A stretch of DNA of 34,839 nt from NCBI GenBank assembly GCA_903925285.1, contig CAIYET010000149.1:1-34839 (forward strand), read 5' to 3'. Position numbers and translations under genes: made by a program. Shown here one piece after another: positions 26,901 to 34,162 of this stretch. Every line of letters starts with the position of its first letter. The stretch's first letter is position 1. The notes beneath the pieces are model-generated. The model searched no databases, had not been told where the DNA came from, and saw nothing but the letters and a program-made list of their open reading frames with translations. The stretch comes from Candidatus Hydrogenedentota bacterium (GTDB lineage Bacteria; Hydrogenedentota; Hydrogenedentia; Hydrogenedentales; SLHB01).

Positions 26901-27419
26901 CAATTCCTTGAGCCGGTCGCCCCGCTTCGCCAACTCCTGCTCGATATCCGACTGCGAGGCCCGCGCCAGGCTCACGTCTTCCTCGGCTTGCAGGAGGTTA
27001 TGGCTCAAATCGAGCAGCGTCGCATCCGGCGTCACGTCGATCTGAACGGTTTGCGGCTGCGCAAGCGTATCCAGTTGAAGCCGTTCGAGTTCATCGGAAC
27101 CGGTTTTCAAGATGTCGCCAAACGGCGCGGCCTTGCCCGCCCAATCGACGCCCGACTGCACCTGATTCAACGCCTCGCGATACACCGCAACGATCTCATC
27201 CTTGCGCGCAACCTCGATACTGTCCAATCCCTGGACGTATGCGATGCGCGTTTGGATGAAATCCGAAGTCGGCGCAGCCTCCGCCGTCGGCGCCGCAGGA
27301 ATGCTCTTCGGCGGTTCCTGGGCCTGCGCAACGGCGGCAACCAGCACGATAGACAACAACACGGCCGCTACGCGTTTTGAATTGCGAATTTTTGATTGCG
27401 GATTACAGATTATTGCCAA
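23916..27419 (-). CDS. Giant MscS-family mechanosensitive channel (MscK/KefA-like)
   Basis: The 1167-residue protein has a signal peptide, a large periplasmic coiled-coil domain (about 40-520, MscS_porin-like), several membrane helices from about residue 525, and a C-terminal MscS core. The core includes the pore helix near 963-1000 (GLGFGLQEIFANFISGI), the beta domain (RVGDTVTVGGISGTV, around 1000) and the cytoplasmic vestibule. It is an inner-membrane channel released by membrane tension under hypo-osmotic shock, as in E. coli MscK and MscM. The start is TTG at 27419 with GAGGG 7 nt upstream; no ATG precedes the signal peptide. The first 15 or so residues are encoded by a degenerate 7-bp repeat. 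The stop at 23916 lies close to or overlaps the lipoprotein start. Confidence 0.9.
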   Translation of the reverse strand: MAIICNPQSKIRNSKRVAAVLLSIVLVAAVAQAQEPPKSIPAAPTAEAAPTSDFIQTRIAYVQGLDSIEVARKDEIVAVYREALNQVQSGVDWAGKAAPFGDILKTGSDELERLQLDTLAQPQTVQIDVTPDATLLDLSHNLLQAEEDVSLARASQSDIEQELAKRGDRLKELPDLLLNARQRLRALDPVTIPADASESDKPLLEARKTLADAQRYAIESESDALDNERQSFDIRGQLLKVRLDAVVLDAESKKKVVALWSDAVSARRKADVRKAAELARTAVMDAAKASPVVRQYAEKLAAENAALVERRNGPEGTIPRIDKVTEALRRIEESLKTVKDEFGRARQKAESLGSGNAVGLLLRQSKAHLPDVRDHRRALRTRQSEIAKIQTERLDLGEQRTRMASIENTLRELVPPTQNPELEKQQTRLSASLRGLLKFKRGSLDALMDEYDALFEKLVDADAKERELVFETEQFGQFIDERVLWIQSSGRLGFEEIRVAGDLLKSLADLQRGEVSLRAIGAELAGHPVLDGVVALALALLVWFHRWLAGRLAAQGVQARKATCKSLRPTLRAMGLTLLLALPWPLLLWLIGDRLTTAVNATDIVRIAGASAKDAAWVALVLSAVRQFLLPGGLADDHLGWAEKPVCALRRHVTWLLAVAPTLVFLLSSMAGLGDERLNESLGRFIYLALLAMFALFAHAVLRLKRGAIPQWYALRTGAKSRYQAVFYAIGVVTPVVLGLFTAIGYFYTAHRLGVRLFETTALIFGIGVARGIVSRWLLLARRRLAMDRLRAQRLQAQTASDDDDIARDDEPPEIELGRIDLQMNRLIKSAALVCLLAATWVIWSRELPAARVFTHIEIWRAAEPAPVSAPANGQAGDKSNAQPAPSVSPPNAVVLTIGDLLLAFILAGLTLAATRNIPGLLDLTVLNRTHYMRGDRYAITMVVRYTIILVGGMLTFHTLGIGWSKVQWLVAALGVGLGFGLQEIFANFISGIIILVERPIRVGDTVTVGGISGTVSRIRIRATWITDFSRKELIVPNKEFITNQVMNWTLSDSVLRVVIPVGIGYDADPEQAEAILRQLAHENPHVLKDPAPVVVFAGFGESTLNFELRVYCDDVDAAMPVQHGMNMAIFKAFREAGIEMAYPQRDVNIRSVSPSVVATYRPKPNE
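27381..27415. repeat. Degenerate ATT-led heptad array at a gene start
   Basis: ATT recurs at exactly 7-bp spacing (27381, 27388, 27395, 27402, 27409) in units such as ATTGCGA, ATTGCGG and ATTACAG. The unit ATTGCGG is the same as in the array at 30818-30852. On the minus strand it encodes the region around NPQSKIRN at the N-terminus of the mechanosensitive channel. Confidence 0.65.
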
Positions 27420-27511
27420 AGCCTGTCCCTCGATTTTTCACGAAGCCATTGTACCGCGAAGCGGGACATGGGGCAAGGATTCCGAACGGGCGTGGCCGCC
27501 GGTTTTCCCGA

Positions 27512-28429
27512 CTACGGATGCTCGATGATCGAGCGGCGGCATAGGGCTGCGCCGCCTGCAACGAGGAGGCAGGCGATCCCGATACTGGGCCCCGGTGCAA
27601 TTCCGCAGTAGATGCAGTTGATGATGGTCGAGAGGACGGGGGTCAGGTACGATACCGAGACGACGAGGACCATGTTGCCACGGCGCATGGCGATGTCCCA
27701 GAAGACGTACGCAAGGATCGTCGGGAACAGCACGGTGCAGACAAGGCCTGCGGCGACCGGCGGCGTCCATGTCGTGGTCTCGTGAACGCCGAGGCGTAGC
27801 GCGAGGAAGATGACCCCTGCGGCAACCAGAAAAACGGGCGTCGGGCCTTTGCCGGATTCGGATCCCCAGCGGCGGTTGAAGTTGCTGTAAACGCCCCAAG
27901 CGACCGCGCCGAGAAACGCGAGCAGGCATGGCAGGGCGTTGGCGCGGGCGTTCGCTGCGAACTCGGACCAGACGAATGGGCCGCTGTGTACCGTGGCCAG
28001 GACCACGCCTGCGCACGCGACGATCATCCCCGGCAAGAGTCCCCATCGCGCGCGTTTGCCCAGAATCGGCACCGAGAATAGTAACGTGAGGCTAATCCAT
28101 AGGTAGTTGACAAGCGCGACTTCGATAATTCCCTGGCGTCCATGCGCGAATCCGACGGCCAAGTGAAAACAAACGATGTTGACGATGAAACTCCCGCCGC
28201 AGACGAGCCAGTACCGCAGCGTGACCGACATGAGCCGTTGGCGTCCGCCGGGCCGTGCCAACAGCGCAACGCAACCCGCCACGCCGCCGCCGATGTAGAT
28301 CGCGCATGCCGCCGTCAAGACGCCCAAGTTCTCCGTCAGGCCGCGCGAGAAGGCGACCGACGTACTCCAGAACACGACGGCCAGCACGCCGAGCGTCGTC
28401 GCGGCGCGCGAATCGAGACCGGGGCGCAT
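27512..28429 (-). CDS. EamA/DMT-family transporter (YddG-like exporter)
   Basis: The 305-residue protein has ten predicted membrane helices in two EamA halves, the usual length for the drug/metabolite transporter superfamily. The opening AVVFWSTSVAFSRGLTENLGVLTAA resembles aromatic-amino-acid exporters such as YddG, but the substrate is uncertain. The ATG at 28429 lies 7 bp after the NAD kinase stop, so the two are probably co-transcribed; no strong ribosome binding site decides the start. The stop precedes the TTG of the mechanosensitive channel by 92 bp, a stretch in which I see nothing distinct. Confidence 0.9.
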   Translation of the reverse strand: MRPGLDSRAATTLGVLAVVFWSTSVAFSRGLTENLGVLTAACAIYIGGGVAGCVALLARPGGRQRLMSVTLRYWLVCGGSFIVNIVCFHLAVGFAHGRQGIIEVALVNYLWISLTLLFSVPILGKRARWGLLPGMIVACAGVVLATVHSGPFVWSEFAANARANALPCLLAFLGAVAWGVYSNFNRRWGSESGKGPTPVFLVAAGVIFLALRLGVHETTTWTPPVAAGLVCTVLFPTILAYVFWDIAMRRGNMVLVVSVSYLTPVLSTIINCIYCGIAPGPSIGIACLLVAGGAALCRRSIIEHP

Positions 28430-28436
28430 CGGCGGT

Positions 28437-29171
28437 TCAGAACCCGTCGGAGGGATAGCGCATCGCGTCCCACGTGAAGATAACGGCGGATTGTTCCTGC
28501 CGCTGGACGATCAGTTCGTCGCCTTCGAGTATGTTGAGATACTCGACCGAATTGTCCTGCGCGAGGAGCGCCGGGCCGCGCGTAATCAGGATGCGCACGA
28601 CGGCGGTTTCGGGCACGACGAGGTGGTTGGTGTGCTCGGACGTGGACTTGAACGCGATGCCGATGCCTTGGTGGAAGAAGCCGCGCGTGATGTGGTTGAA
28701 ATAGGCCATGCTGCCGAACGGCGTGCTGATGACGAAGCCGTCGCCGAGGATTTCGCGGTCAGGCCCGTAGGACTCGTCGTCGATCCAGAGTTTGAAGCGT
28801 ACGGCGGAATTGATGCGCGCCATGTGTACGTTGAACTCGTTCATGACGTTGAGACCGTGGCCCGGTTCGGCGTGTGCCGGACCGCGCAAGATGCCGCCGA
28901 GCTTCATATACTCGGTTCGGATCAAGCGGCCATCGAGCAGCCGCTCGATCACTTCGCAGGGCGGACGTGCGATGCAGCGGTTGCCGCGCCGGCTGTTGCG
29001 GATGGGGACTTTCGGGATGAAAGGCCAGCGTTGCTCGGCGGCCAGCAACGTACCGTCGCCGCCATAGCACACGACCACATCCGGCAGGCGATCCACCAAT
29101 TCGATTTCAGGATACCGCGTGATATCGCCTACGATATCTTCGACACGCGGACCAAACAAGACGATTCTCAT
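28437..29171 (-). CDS. NAD(+)/NADH kinase family protein
   Basis: The 244-residue protein has the kinase motif GGDGT at 37-41, the NE motif (MNEFNVH) and DGFVISTPFGSMAY, matching the NAD-binding DG.(I/V)STP(T)GSTAY of NadK. The reaction is NAD+ plus ATP to NADP+. Only about 36 residues precede GGDGT, so the N-terminal domain is shorter than usual. The segment after GGDGT, where NadK normally has an NxGxLGF sequence, reads IRNSRRGNRC, so this is a divergent member whose activity should not be assumed. The start at 29171 has GGAGA about 10 nt upstream. It follows the ABC permease by 30 bp and precedes the EamA gene by 7 bp. Confidence 0.82.
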   Translation of the reverse strand: MRIVLFGPRVEDIVGDITRYPEIELVDRLPDVVVCYGGDGTLLAAEQRWPFIPKVPIRNSRRGNRCIARPPCEVIERLLDGRLIRTEYMKLGGILRGPAHAEPGHGLNVMNEFNVHMARINSAVRFKLWIDDESYGPDREILGDGFVISTPFGSMAYFNHITRGFFHQGIGIAFKSTSEHTNHLVVPETAVVRILITRGPALLAQDNSVEYLNILEGDELIVQRQEQSAVIFTWDAMRYPSDGF

Positions 29172-29201
29172 GGACTTCAGTCTCCGGCGGTTACTCTATC
29201 A

Positions 29202-30857
29202 TTATCCGCGCCCGAAAATCCCGCCGTGCGCGGCGATTCGGCGCGAGGCGATGAAGGCGGCGCAGACGAGCGTCATGAGGAGGACGGCGTATGCGAAGGC
29301 GATGCCGACGTTACCGCGCCATTCCATGTTGATCTGTACGGCGATGGGTATGTTGGCGGGGAGGTACAGGAGGATCGAGGCGACGAATTCGCCGAGACTG
29401 GTCACGAAGACGAGCGCGGTGGCGGCAGCAAGCGCGGGCGCAATCTGGGGCAGGACGATGCGGCGCAGGCAGTAGGCGGGCGATGCGCCGAGGGTGCGGC
29501 CCGCTTCCCAGAGCGACGCGTCGAACGGTTCGATGGACGCGGCGGCCATGCGGGTGAGCATGGGCAGGCCGCGTACGATATACGCCAGGGGCAGCATCCA
29601 AATCGTGTTGTAGAGCGGCAGCCATGGGTCGTTGAACGCGGTGATCAGACTCATGGCCACAACCGTTCCGGGGAGCGCCCATGGGAGCATGCTCAGCAGG
29701 CCGACGAAGCGCGCGCCGGGCCGGCGGCGTCCGATGAGATATCCGGCGGGCAACGCGACGGCGAGCGTGACGGCGGCGGCGAGCGCGCTCATCCACAGAC
29801 TGTTGCGGATCGGGACGAGCGCGCGCGGGTCATGGATGAGCGCAGTAAAATTGGCCAGCGTGAGATGCGTGGGAAACAGTTCAGCCTGCCACGCGCGGTG
29901 GTCGATGAACGCGAGCCACAGGATGGTTGCGTGCGGCACGAGCAGGAGCGCCATGACCGCCCACAGCGCGATGCCTACGCCCCAACGCCGTGCGGGACGT
30001 CTTTCGTCGAATCGCGGTGCGCCTTTCGATGCGCCTCGCGTGGGATACCGTTTCGCGCGAAAGACGACGAGTCCCGCGAGCGAGATGGCCGCCAGCGCCA
30101 TTGTAAGCGTGAGCGCGGTGTCCTGATGGAACTGCATGCGCTCGCTGTAGACGCGCGTGCTGAGCATGGCAAAGTCTTGTCCGAAGAAATACGGCGCGCT
30201 GAACGACGCGGCGGACGCCATAAACGTCAGCAGCGCCGCGCCGGCCAGAGCAGGCCGCAGCAGTGGCAGCGTTACGTACGCGGCAACCCGGCGCGGCTTC
30301 GCGCCGAGCGTTCGCGCGGCTTCGGCGAGCGACGGGTCGAGGTTGGCCAGGGCGGCCGAGACCATCGCGTAGAAGAAGACGTAGAACGCGTGCGTGTGGA
30401 TGAGTAGGATGGCCGCCGGTCCCTGCAAGGTGACGCCGTGCCAGCCGAAGGCGTGCTCGAGTGTGCGCGGCAGGATACCGTCGCGTCCGATGAGGTAGTA
30501 GAAGCTCAGCACGCCGACCAGCGGCGGCAATGCAAACGGGAGATACGCGAGCGTCGAGAGCAATCGTCGGCCCGGTACGTCGCAACGCGCTACGAGGAAG
30601 GCCAGCGCCGTGCCGAACACGCCTGAGGTCAACACGGAACCTATACCGATAAGGACGGTATTGCGGACGGCTTCGTAGCCCGGTCCGCTGACCAGCGCAT
30701 CCCACCGCCACAAGCGAAAGGCATCCACCACGAGCCGGAACGAAGGATACGCGACGGCAGCCGCAAGGACCGCCATCGTGAAGAGAAAGACGTATCGATC
30801 AAGCGGGACGCGATTCAATTGCGGATTGCGGATTGTAAATTGCGGATTGTAGACCAT
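29202..30857 (-). CDS. Two-domain ABC transporter permease (FbpB/ThiP type)
   Basis: The 551-residue protein has two fused MetI-type permease domains, about 12 helices, each with an EAA loop: EAARTLGAKPRRVAAYVTLP (around 180-205) and EAGRTLGASPAYCLRRIVLP (around 450-475). These contact the ATPase subunits. The layout matches iron(III), thiamine and 2-aminoethylphosphonate importers. No substrate-binding protein or ATPase gene is adjacent, so the partners must be encoded elsewhere. I chose the ATG at 30857, but the ribosome binding site is weak and residues 1-13 (MVYNPQFTIRNPQ) are encoded by a 7-bp repeat array. A TTG just downstream (LNRVPLDRY) is an alternative start. Confidence 0.88.
   Translation of the reverse strand: MVYNPQFTIRNPQLNRVPLDRYVFLFTMAVLAAAVAYPSFRLVVDAFRLWRWDALVSGPGYEAVRNTVLIGIGSVLTSGVFGTALAFLVARCDVPGRRLLSTLAYLPFALPPLVGVLSFYYLIGRDGILPRTLEHAFGWHGVTLQGPAAILLIHTHAFYVFFYAMVSAALANLDPSLAEAARTLGAKPRRVAAYVTLPLLRPALAGAALLTFMASAASFSAPYFFGQDFAMLSTRVYSERMQFHQDTALTLTMALAAISLAGLVVFRAKRYPTRGASKGAPRFDERRPARRWGVGIALWAVMALLLVPHATILWLAFIDHRAWQAELFPTHLTLANFTALIHDPRALVPIRNSLWMSALAAAVTLAVALPAGYLIGRRRPGARFVGLLSMLPWALPGTVVAMSLITAFNDPWLPLYNTIWMLPLAYIVRGLPMLTRMAAASIEPFDASLWEAGRTLGASPAYCLRRIVLPQIAPALAAATALVFVTSLGEFVASILLYLPANIPIAVQINMEWRGNVGIAFAYAVLLMTLVCAAFIASRRIAAHGGIFGRG
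30818..30852. repeat. ATTGCGG heptad array at a permease start
   Basis: Five units at exact 7-bp spacing: ATTGCGG, ATTGCGG, ATTGTAA, ATTGCGG, ATTGTAG. Read on the minus strand they encode the first residues of the ABC permease (NPQFTIRNPQ). The unit matches the array at 27381-27415. Confidence 0.85.
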
Positions 30858-30860
30858 TGC

Positions 30861-30895
30861 TGAAGCCTGAAGCCTGAAGCCTGAAGCCTGAAGCC
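30861..30895. repeat. Five perfect TGAAGCC heptads
   Basis: Five identical TGAAGCC units lie between the PilZ stop and the permease start, immediately beside the ATTGCGG array. The complement GGCTTCA is the unit found inside the methyltransferase gene at 6273-6307. Extending the permease frame through it would add LQASGFRLQAS, nearly the same peptide as in that methyltransferase. Confidence 0.9.
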
Positions 30896-30901
30896 TTTCC
30901 T

Positions 30902-31261
30902 CTAATCCGTCTCGGGTTGTGCGAGATCCTGATCCACGAAGTCCACAACGGCTTGATGCTCGTCGTCCGAGATTTTGGTGAATAGAATGGCCACCTTGAA
31001 ATGGTCGTCTCCCTGCTCGTGCGGTTCGCACCGCACGATGATGCCCTCGCATTCTACGCGGCGTTCATGCGGCCTGGGCAGTTCGATCACGATACCCAAC
31101 TTGGTCATCAACGGCACCGGCTTCACCGTATGGCACAGCACGCCGCTCCCGCTGATATTGTCGATATGATTCAGAAGGCCAGGTCCCGATTCGTCTACAA
31201 ATATTGGAAACCCGCGTCGGCTTCTCGGATATCGACGGCGTTCATCTCCGGGGTGCAACAT
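30902..31261 (-). CDS. PilZ domain protein
   Basis: The 119-residue protein has the two c-di-GMP-binding signatures of PilZ domains: RxxxR as R9-RYP-R13 and NxSxxG as N35-I-S37-GS-G40, followed by the beta-barrel strands. It is a single-domain protein and probably a c-di-GMP effector acting on motility, secretion or polysaccharide synthesis. The ATG at 31261 has GAGGGAG about 5 nt upstream; the open frame continues about 95 codons further upstream, but that part looks unlike protein and crosses a 22-bp hairpin. Its stop lies 44 bp before the ABC permease start. Confidence 0.85.
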   Translation of the reverse strand: MLHPGDERRRYPRSRRGFPIFVDESGPGLLNHIDNISGSGVLCHTVKPVPLMTKLGIVIELPRPHERRVECEGIIVRCEPHEQGDDHFKVAILFTKISDDEHQAVVDFVDQDLAQPETD

Positions 31262-31403
31262 AACAACTCCCTCGTTTTCTCGATCTACGACTGACAGCCA
31301 AGCGCACCACGCGCAATCCCAATGGTAGCGAAGACCGCGAAAGAAAGCAATGGCTAAGATGCGGCGAACGAAACTCCGAGTTCCGTGCGCTTGTGAAATA
31401 ATT

Positions 31404-31452
31404 GCGTTTCTGTACAAGGGTGGGATTGATTCCCGCCCTTGTACAGAAACGC
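31404..31452. repeat. 22-bp inverted repeat (long hairpin), origin unknown
   Basis: The arms 31404-31425 and 31431-31452 pair over 22 bp with one G-U wobble and a 5-nt loop; the outer 17 bp (GCGTTTCTGTACAAGGG and its complement) are perfect. It lies in the 553-bp region between the divergent PilZ and tolA-like genes and is not built of heptads. No T run follows on either strand, so it is not an obvious terminator. It could be an operator, a folded leader RNA or the trace of a mobile element. Apart from this, a promoter and two heptad arrays, I see nothing else in the region. Confidence 0.75.
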
Positions 31453-31532
31453 GCGGAACTTTCAGGCGGCACAGCGGATTGTATTTGGTATACGAAAGCG
31501 TCGAAATCCACACTATTCCTTGTGGTTTGCGA

Positions 31533-31561
31533 TTGACTTGACCCAACAGGTTGAGTATTAT
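31533..31561 (+). promoter_or_regulatory. Probable sigma-70 promoter of the tolA-tolB-smpB unit
   Basis: TTGACT (31533-31538) and TATTAT (31556-31561) are 17 bp apart, each five of six to consensus. Transcription from about 31568 would give a leader of some 250 nt before the tolA-like ATG, a leader that contains two heptad arrays. Confidence 0.5.
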
Positions 31562-31622
31562 CTGTTCGTGCCGACTGGGGCGCTCCCAATCGTCGGCGCG
31601 AAGGTTGAACCTAAGAAAGGCC

Positions 31623-31650
31623 GTCAGAAGTCAGGAGTCAGAAGTCAGAA
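31623..31650. repeat. Four GTCAGAA/GTCAGGA heptads
   Basis: Units GTCAGAA, GTCAGGA, GTCAGAA, GTCAGAA lie head to tail. The order of A and G at position 6 (A, G, A, A) is identical to that in GTTAGAA, GTTAGGA, GTTAGAA, GTTAGAA at 4819-4846; the two arrays differ only by C versus T at position 3 of every unit. Confidence 0.9.
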
Positions 31651-31747
31651 TGTTCAGAACGCTGGGTTTATGTCGTGATCGCTTCGATACGGCATGTCAC
31701 ACACAAGGTGAGCGTCGCGTCCTCTCGTACAACGGCGCAACTCGATT

Positions 31748-31782
31748 GTATTCTGAATTCTGTATTCTGAATTCTGTATTCC
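31748..31782. repeat. GTATTCT/GAATTCT alternating heptads
   Basis: Units GTATTCT, GAATTCT, GTATTCT, GAATTCT, GTATTCC follow at 7-bp spacing, so the array has a 14-bp alternating super-period. It ends about 30 bp before the tolA-like start and would lie in the leader of that transcript. Confidence 0.85.
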
Positions 31783-31814
31783 TATTGCCTTTTTTAGGTT
31801 GACAGGTAACGCGA

Positions 31815-32798
31815 ATGTCCAGCCGATACGAACGTTACTGGTTGCCGCCGAGCGTATCGATACGTTTGAGCCGCGCCATGATCATCTCGATAGCGCTGCA
31901 TATCTTGGCCGCGTTGCTGATTTACTATGTCGCCGTTCTTTATCCAGTGGCGCTGCCGCAGACGTTCCGGGTAAGGTTGATCCCGTATCCGAAAGGCGAA
32001 ACGCAGAAGCAGGAAGTGCCGGGAGACGCCGAGAGCGGCCTCGGGGAAGGTGCGAAACCGGCGCCAAAACCCGAACCCAAGCCCGAGCCGCCGCCGGAGG
32101 CAAAACCGGAACCACCGCCCGAACCTAAGCCCGAGGTGAAACCCGAGCCGACACCGGAACCGAAGGTCGTTCCCAAACCGAAACCGGAACCGAAGCCTAA
32201 ACCGGAGGTAAAGAAGCCGGAACCAAAACCAGAGGCCAAGAAGCCGGAAGCCAAAAAGCCGGAACCGAAAAAGCCGGAGCCAAAGAAGCCGGAACCAAAG
32301 AAACCGGAACCGAAAAAACCCGAAGCGAAGAATTCCAAGGACGGAAAGGCGGCGAAAGGCGAGGACGATCCGAACACGTTCCGCATGTCGCCGAAATCTA
32401 ACACAAAGGGTTCACCGGGTTCCGTCGCTGGGGATGCAAACGGAAACGACAAGTATGTGCATGAGGCCGGTATTATGACGCCGGGCATCAATTTGCCGGA
32501 AGGCACGCCGACTTTCCTGGATGGGTGGGCGAAACTGGTTCAGATGAAAGTCGAGAAGATTTGGCAGCCGCCGGACGGTATGATCCTAAGTGGCGCGGAG
32601 GACAAGGCGCTGGTATCATTCTGGGTGGATCGCGAAGGCAACCTGATCGGCAAGCCGGAGATAATCAAGCACGCGTCCGATCAGCAACTCGGCGAGTCGG
32701 GTCTGCGCGCGATTTTGGAGGCGGTCCCGCTGCCGCCGTTGCCGGAAGATTTTACCGGTATGGAGCAGAATGTGATTTACGCGTTTACGTTGGGATAG
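31815..32798 (+). CDS. TolA/TonB-like energy transducer protein
   Basis: The 327-residue protein has a short cytoplasmic N-terminus, one membrane helix (about 21-45, [26 protein letters not shown]), a long Pro/Lys/Glu linker made of repeated KPEP and KKPE units (about 80-175), and a C-terminal TonB/TolA-type domain (about 235-327, [10 protein letters not shown]..., [13 protein letters not shown]). The linker spans the periplasm in such proteins, and the C-terminal domain contacts outer-membrane partners. The ATG at 31815 has AGG 9 nt upstream. The gene immediately precedes tolB, which favours TolA of the Tol-Pal system over TonB. TolQ, TolR and Pal genes are not in the window. Confidence 0.85.
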   Translation: MSSRYERYWLPPSVSIRLSRAMIISIALHILAALLIYYVAVLYPVALPQTFRVRLIPYPKGETQKQEVPGDAESGLGEGAKPAPKPEPKPEPPPEAKPEPPPEPKPEVKPEPTPEPKVVPKPKPEPKPKPEVKKPEPKPEAKKPEAKKPEPKKPEPKKPEPKKPEPKKPEAKNSKDGKAAKGEDDPNTFRMSPKSNTKGSPGSVAGDANGNDKYVHEAGIMTPGINLPEGTPTFLDGWAKLVQMKVEKIWQPPDGMILSGAEDKALVSFWVDREGNLIGKPEIIKHASDQQLGESGLRAILEAVPLPPLPEDFTGMEQNVIYAFTLG

Positions 32799-32824
32799 TA
32801 ACGGACAGGATAAGGAAATAGACG

Positions 32825-34129
32825 ATGAACGTTCGTTTGACGGTTTTGGTATGTATGGCGGTTCTCGGTTTGTGCGCGGTGTCGTGGGGGCAAGCGGTCG
32901 AGATTGGAAGCGTAGGCTCTGCGGATCACCGCGTGGCTGTAGCCATACCTAATTTTGCCGCCGGGCCGGGTATAGAAGCCGCCGCGAAGGAGATGTCGCA
33001 AGTTGCCGCGTACGACCTCGATTTCACGGGGCTGTTCGCGATCGTCGCGTCGGGAAGCTATCCGCCGGCGTTCCAGGGTTTTACGGCCGATCCCACGCAA
33101 ATCGATTTCGTTGCATGGCGGACCGTCAAGATCGCCTACCTCATCTGGGGCAGCGTGACGCTCGAAGGCAACACGATCGCCGCCGAGATGCGCATGTTCG
33201 ACGTCGCCAGCGGCACGCAAGTCATCGGCCAACGCCTGACCGCCAGCCGCGACCTGCCGCGCCTCGTCGCACACCGGTTTACCGAAGAAGTCGTGCGCAA
33301 GGTCGACGGCGTGCCGGGCATCGCATCGACGGAGGTCTTCTTCAGCGCGGGCAAGCCGGGCGCCAAGGAGATTTTCGTGGCGGATTACGACGGAGCCAAC
33401 GCGAGGCAACTGACCAAGCACGGCTCGATCTCGATTCTTCCGAAGGCATCGCCGGACGGGTCGAAGGTTGCCTACGTGTCGTACAAGGACCGTTATCCAT
33501 ATCTGTACATATTCGACCGGGCCACCGGCAAGAGCACGGTCCTGTCGAAGAACGTCGGACTGAACGCCACGCCGTCGTGGGCGCCGGATGGGCGTTCCAT
33601 CGCACTCGTGCTCAGTAAGGACGCCAATAACGAGATATACGTCAAAAATCCCGACGGCACCGGCGAGCGACGCCTGACGCGCGACCCCGCTTCCGACTCG
33701 TCGCCAACCTTCGATCCCTCCGGAAAGCAAATCGCGTTCGTGAGCGACCGCGGCGGCAACCCGCAGATTTACGTCATGGACGCCAGCGGCGGCAATCCGC
33801 ATCGCGTGTCGATGGTCGGCGGCAAGGCGTACGACCCGATCTGGTCGCCCGACGGCAAGATGATCGCGTTCGTCTCGGAGCAGTCGGGCTTGGGTCTCGT
33901 GATCTACATGATGAACGCCGACGGCAGCGGCGCGCGCCAATTGAGTCCGTCCGGCGGTACGAACGAGTCGCCGACTTGGTCGCCCGATTCACGCCACGTC
34001 ATGTTCTGCTCGACGCGCTGGGGCGAGCCTGCGCTAGCGGCCGCGAACCTCCAACCGCCCTGCGACCAACACCGGATCAACGTCAAGGGCATGTCGTGCG
34101 AAGGCCCCTGCTGGGGTCCGCGCCGCTAA
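32825..34129 (+). CDS. tolB: Tol-Pal system protein TolB
   Basis: The 434-residue protein has a signal peptide (about 1-22, LTVLVCMAVLGLCAVSWG), an N-terminal alpha/beta domain (GSADHRVAVAIPNF..., 31-165) and a six-bladed beta-propeller of WD40-like repeats from about 175 (PKASPDGSKVAYVS, PSWAPDGRSIALV, PTFDPSGKQIAFVS, PIWSPDGKMIAFVS, PTWSPDSRHVMFC). TolB is periplasmic and links Pal at the outer membrane with TolA. AAGGAA about 6 nt upstream supports the ATG, 26 bp after the tolA-like stop. The extreme C-terminus carries an unusual cysteine-containing tail (CDQHRINVKGMSCEGPCWG) not expected in standard TolB. Confidence 0.94.
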   Translation: MNVRLTVLVCMAVLGLCAVSWGQAVEIGSVGSADHRVAVAIPNFAAGPGIEAAAKEMSQVAAYDLDFTGLFAIVASGSYPPAFQGFTADPTQIDFVAWRTVKIAYLIWGSVTLEGNTIAAEMRMFDVASGTQVIGQRLTASRDLPRLVAHRFTEEVVRKVDGVPGIASTEVFFSAGKPGAKEIFVADYDGANARQLTKHGSISILPKASPDGSKVAYVSYKDRYPYLYIFDRATGKSTVLSKNVGLNATPSWAPDGRSIALVLSKDANNEIYVKNPDGTGERRLTRDPASDSSPTFDPSGKQIAFVSDRGGNPQIYVMDASGGNPHRVSMVGGKAYDPIWSPDGKMIAFVSEQSGLGLVIYMMNADGSGARQLSPSGGTNESPTWSPDSRHVMFCSTRWGEPALAAANLQPPCDQHRINVKGMSCEGPCWGPRR

Positions 34130-34162
34130 GCGCGCCGCGTGACGAAAGGACAGTGAGTCCGT

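Noticed and set aside
25746-27380. Long open frame of 544 codons on the + strand opposite the mechanosensitive channel gene
   Set aside because: It is antisense to a gene with clear MscS homology and has the low-complexity Arg/Leu/Ala composition of a GC-rich shadow frame, with no recognisable domain.
28491-30407. Open frame of 638 codons on the + strand opposite the NAD kinase and ABC permease genes
   Set aside because: It spans two well-supported genes on the other strand and is rich in Arg, Glu and Gly without any motif; it is an antisense artefact of codon bias.
31404-31452. Integron attC site or intrinsic terminator
   Set aside because: The arms lack the attC core sites (RYYYAAC/GTTRRRY) and no integrase is nearby; no T run follows the stem on either strand.
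31262-31546. N-terminal extension of the PilZ protein by about 95 residues
   Set aside because: The extension is read through a 22-bp inverted repeat and shows no domain; the ATG at 31261 has a strong ribosome binding site and places the PilZ motifs at normal distance.
31799-31804. TTGACA as a -35 element just before the tolA-like gene
   Set aside because: It lies only 10 bp before the ATG, leaving no room for a -10 and leader; the promoter at 31533-31561 is better.
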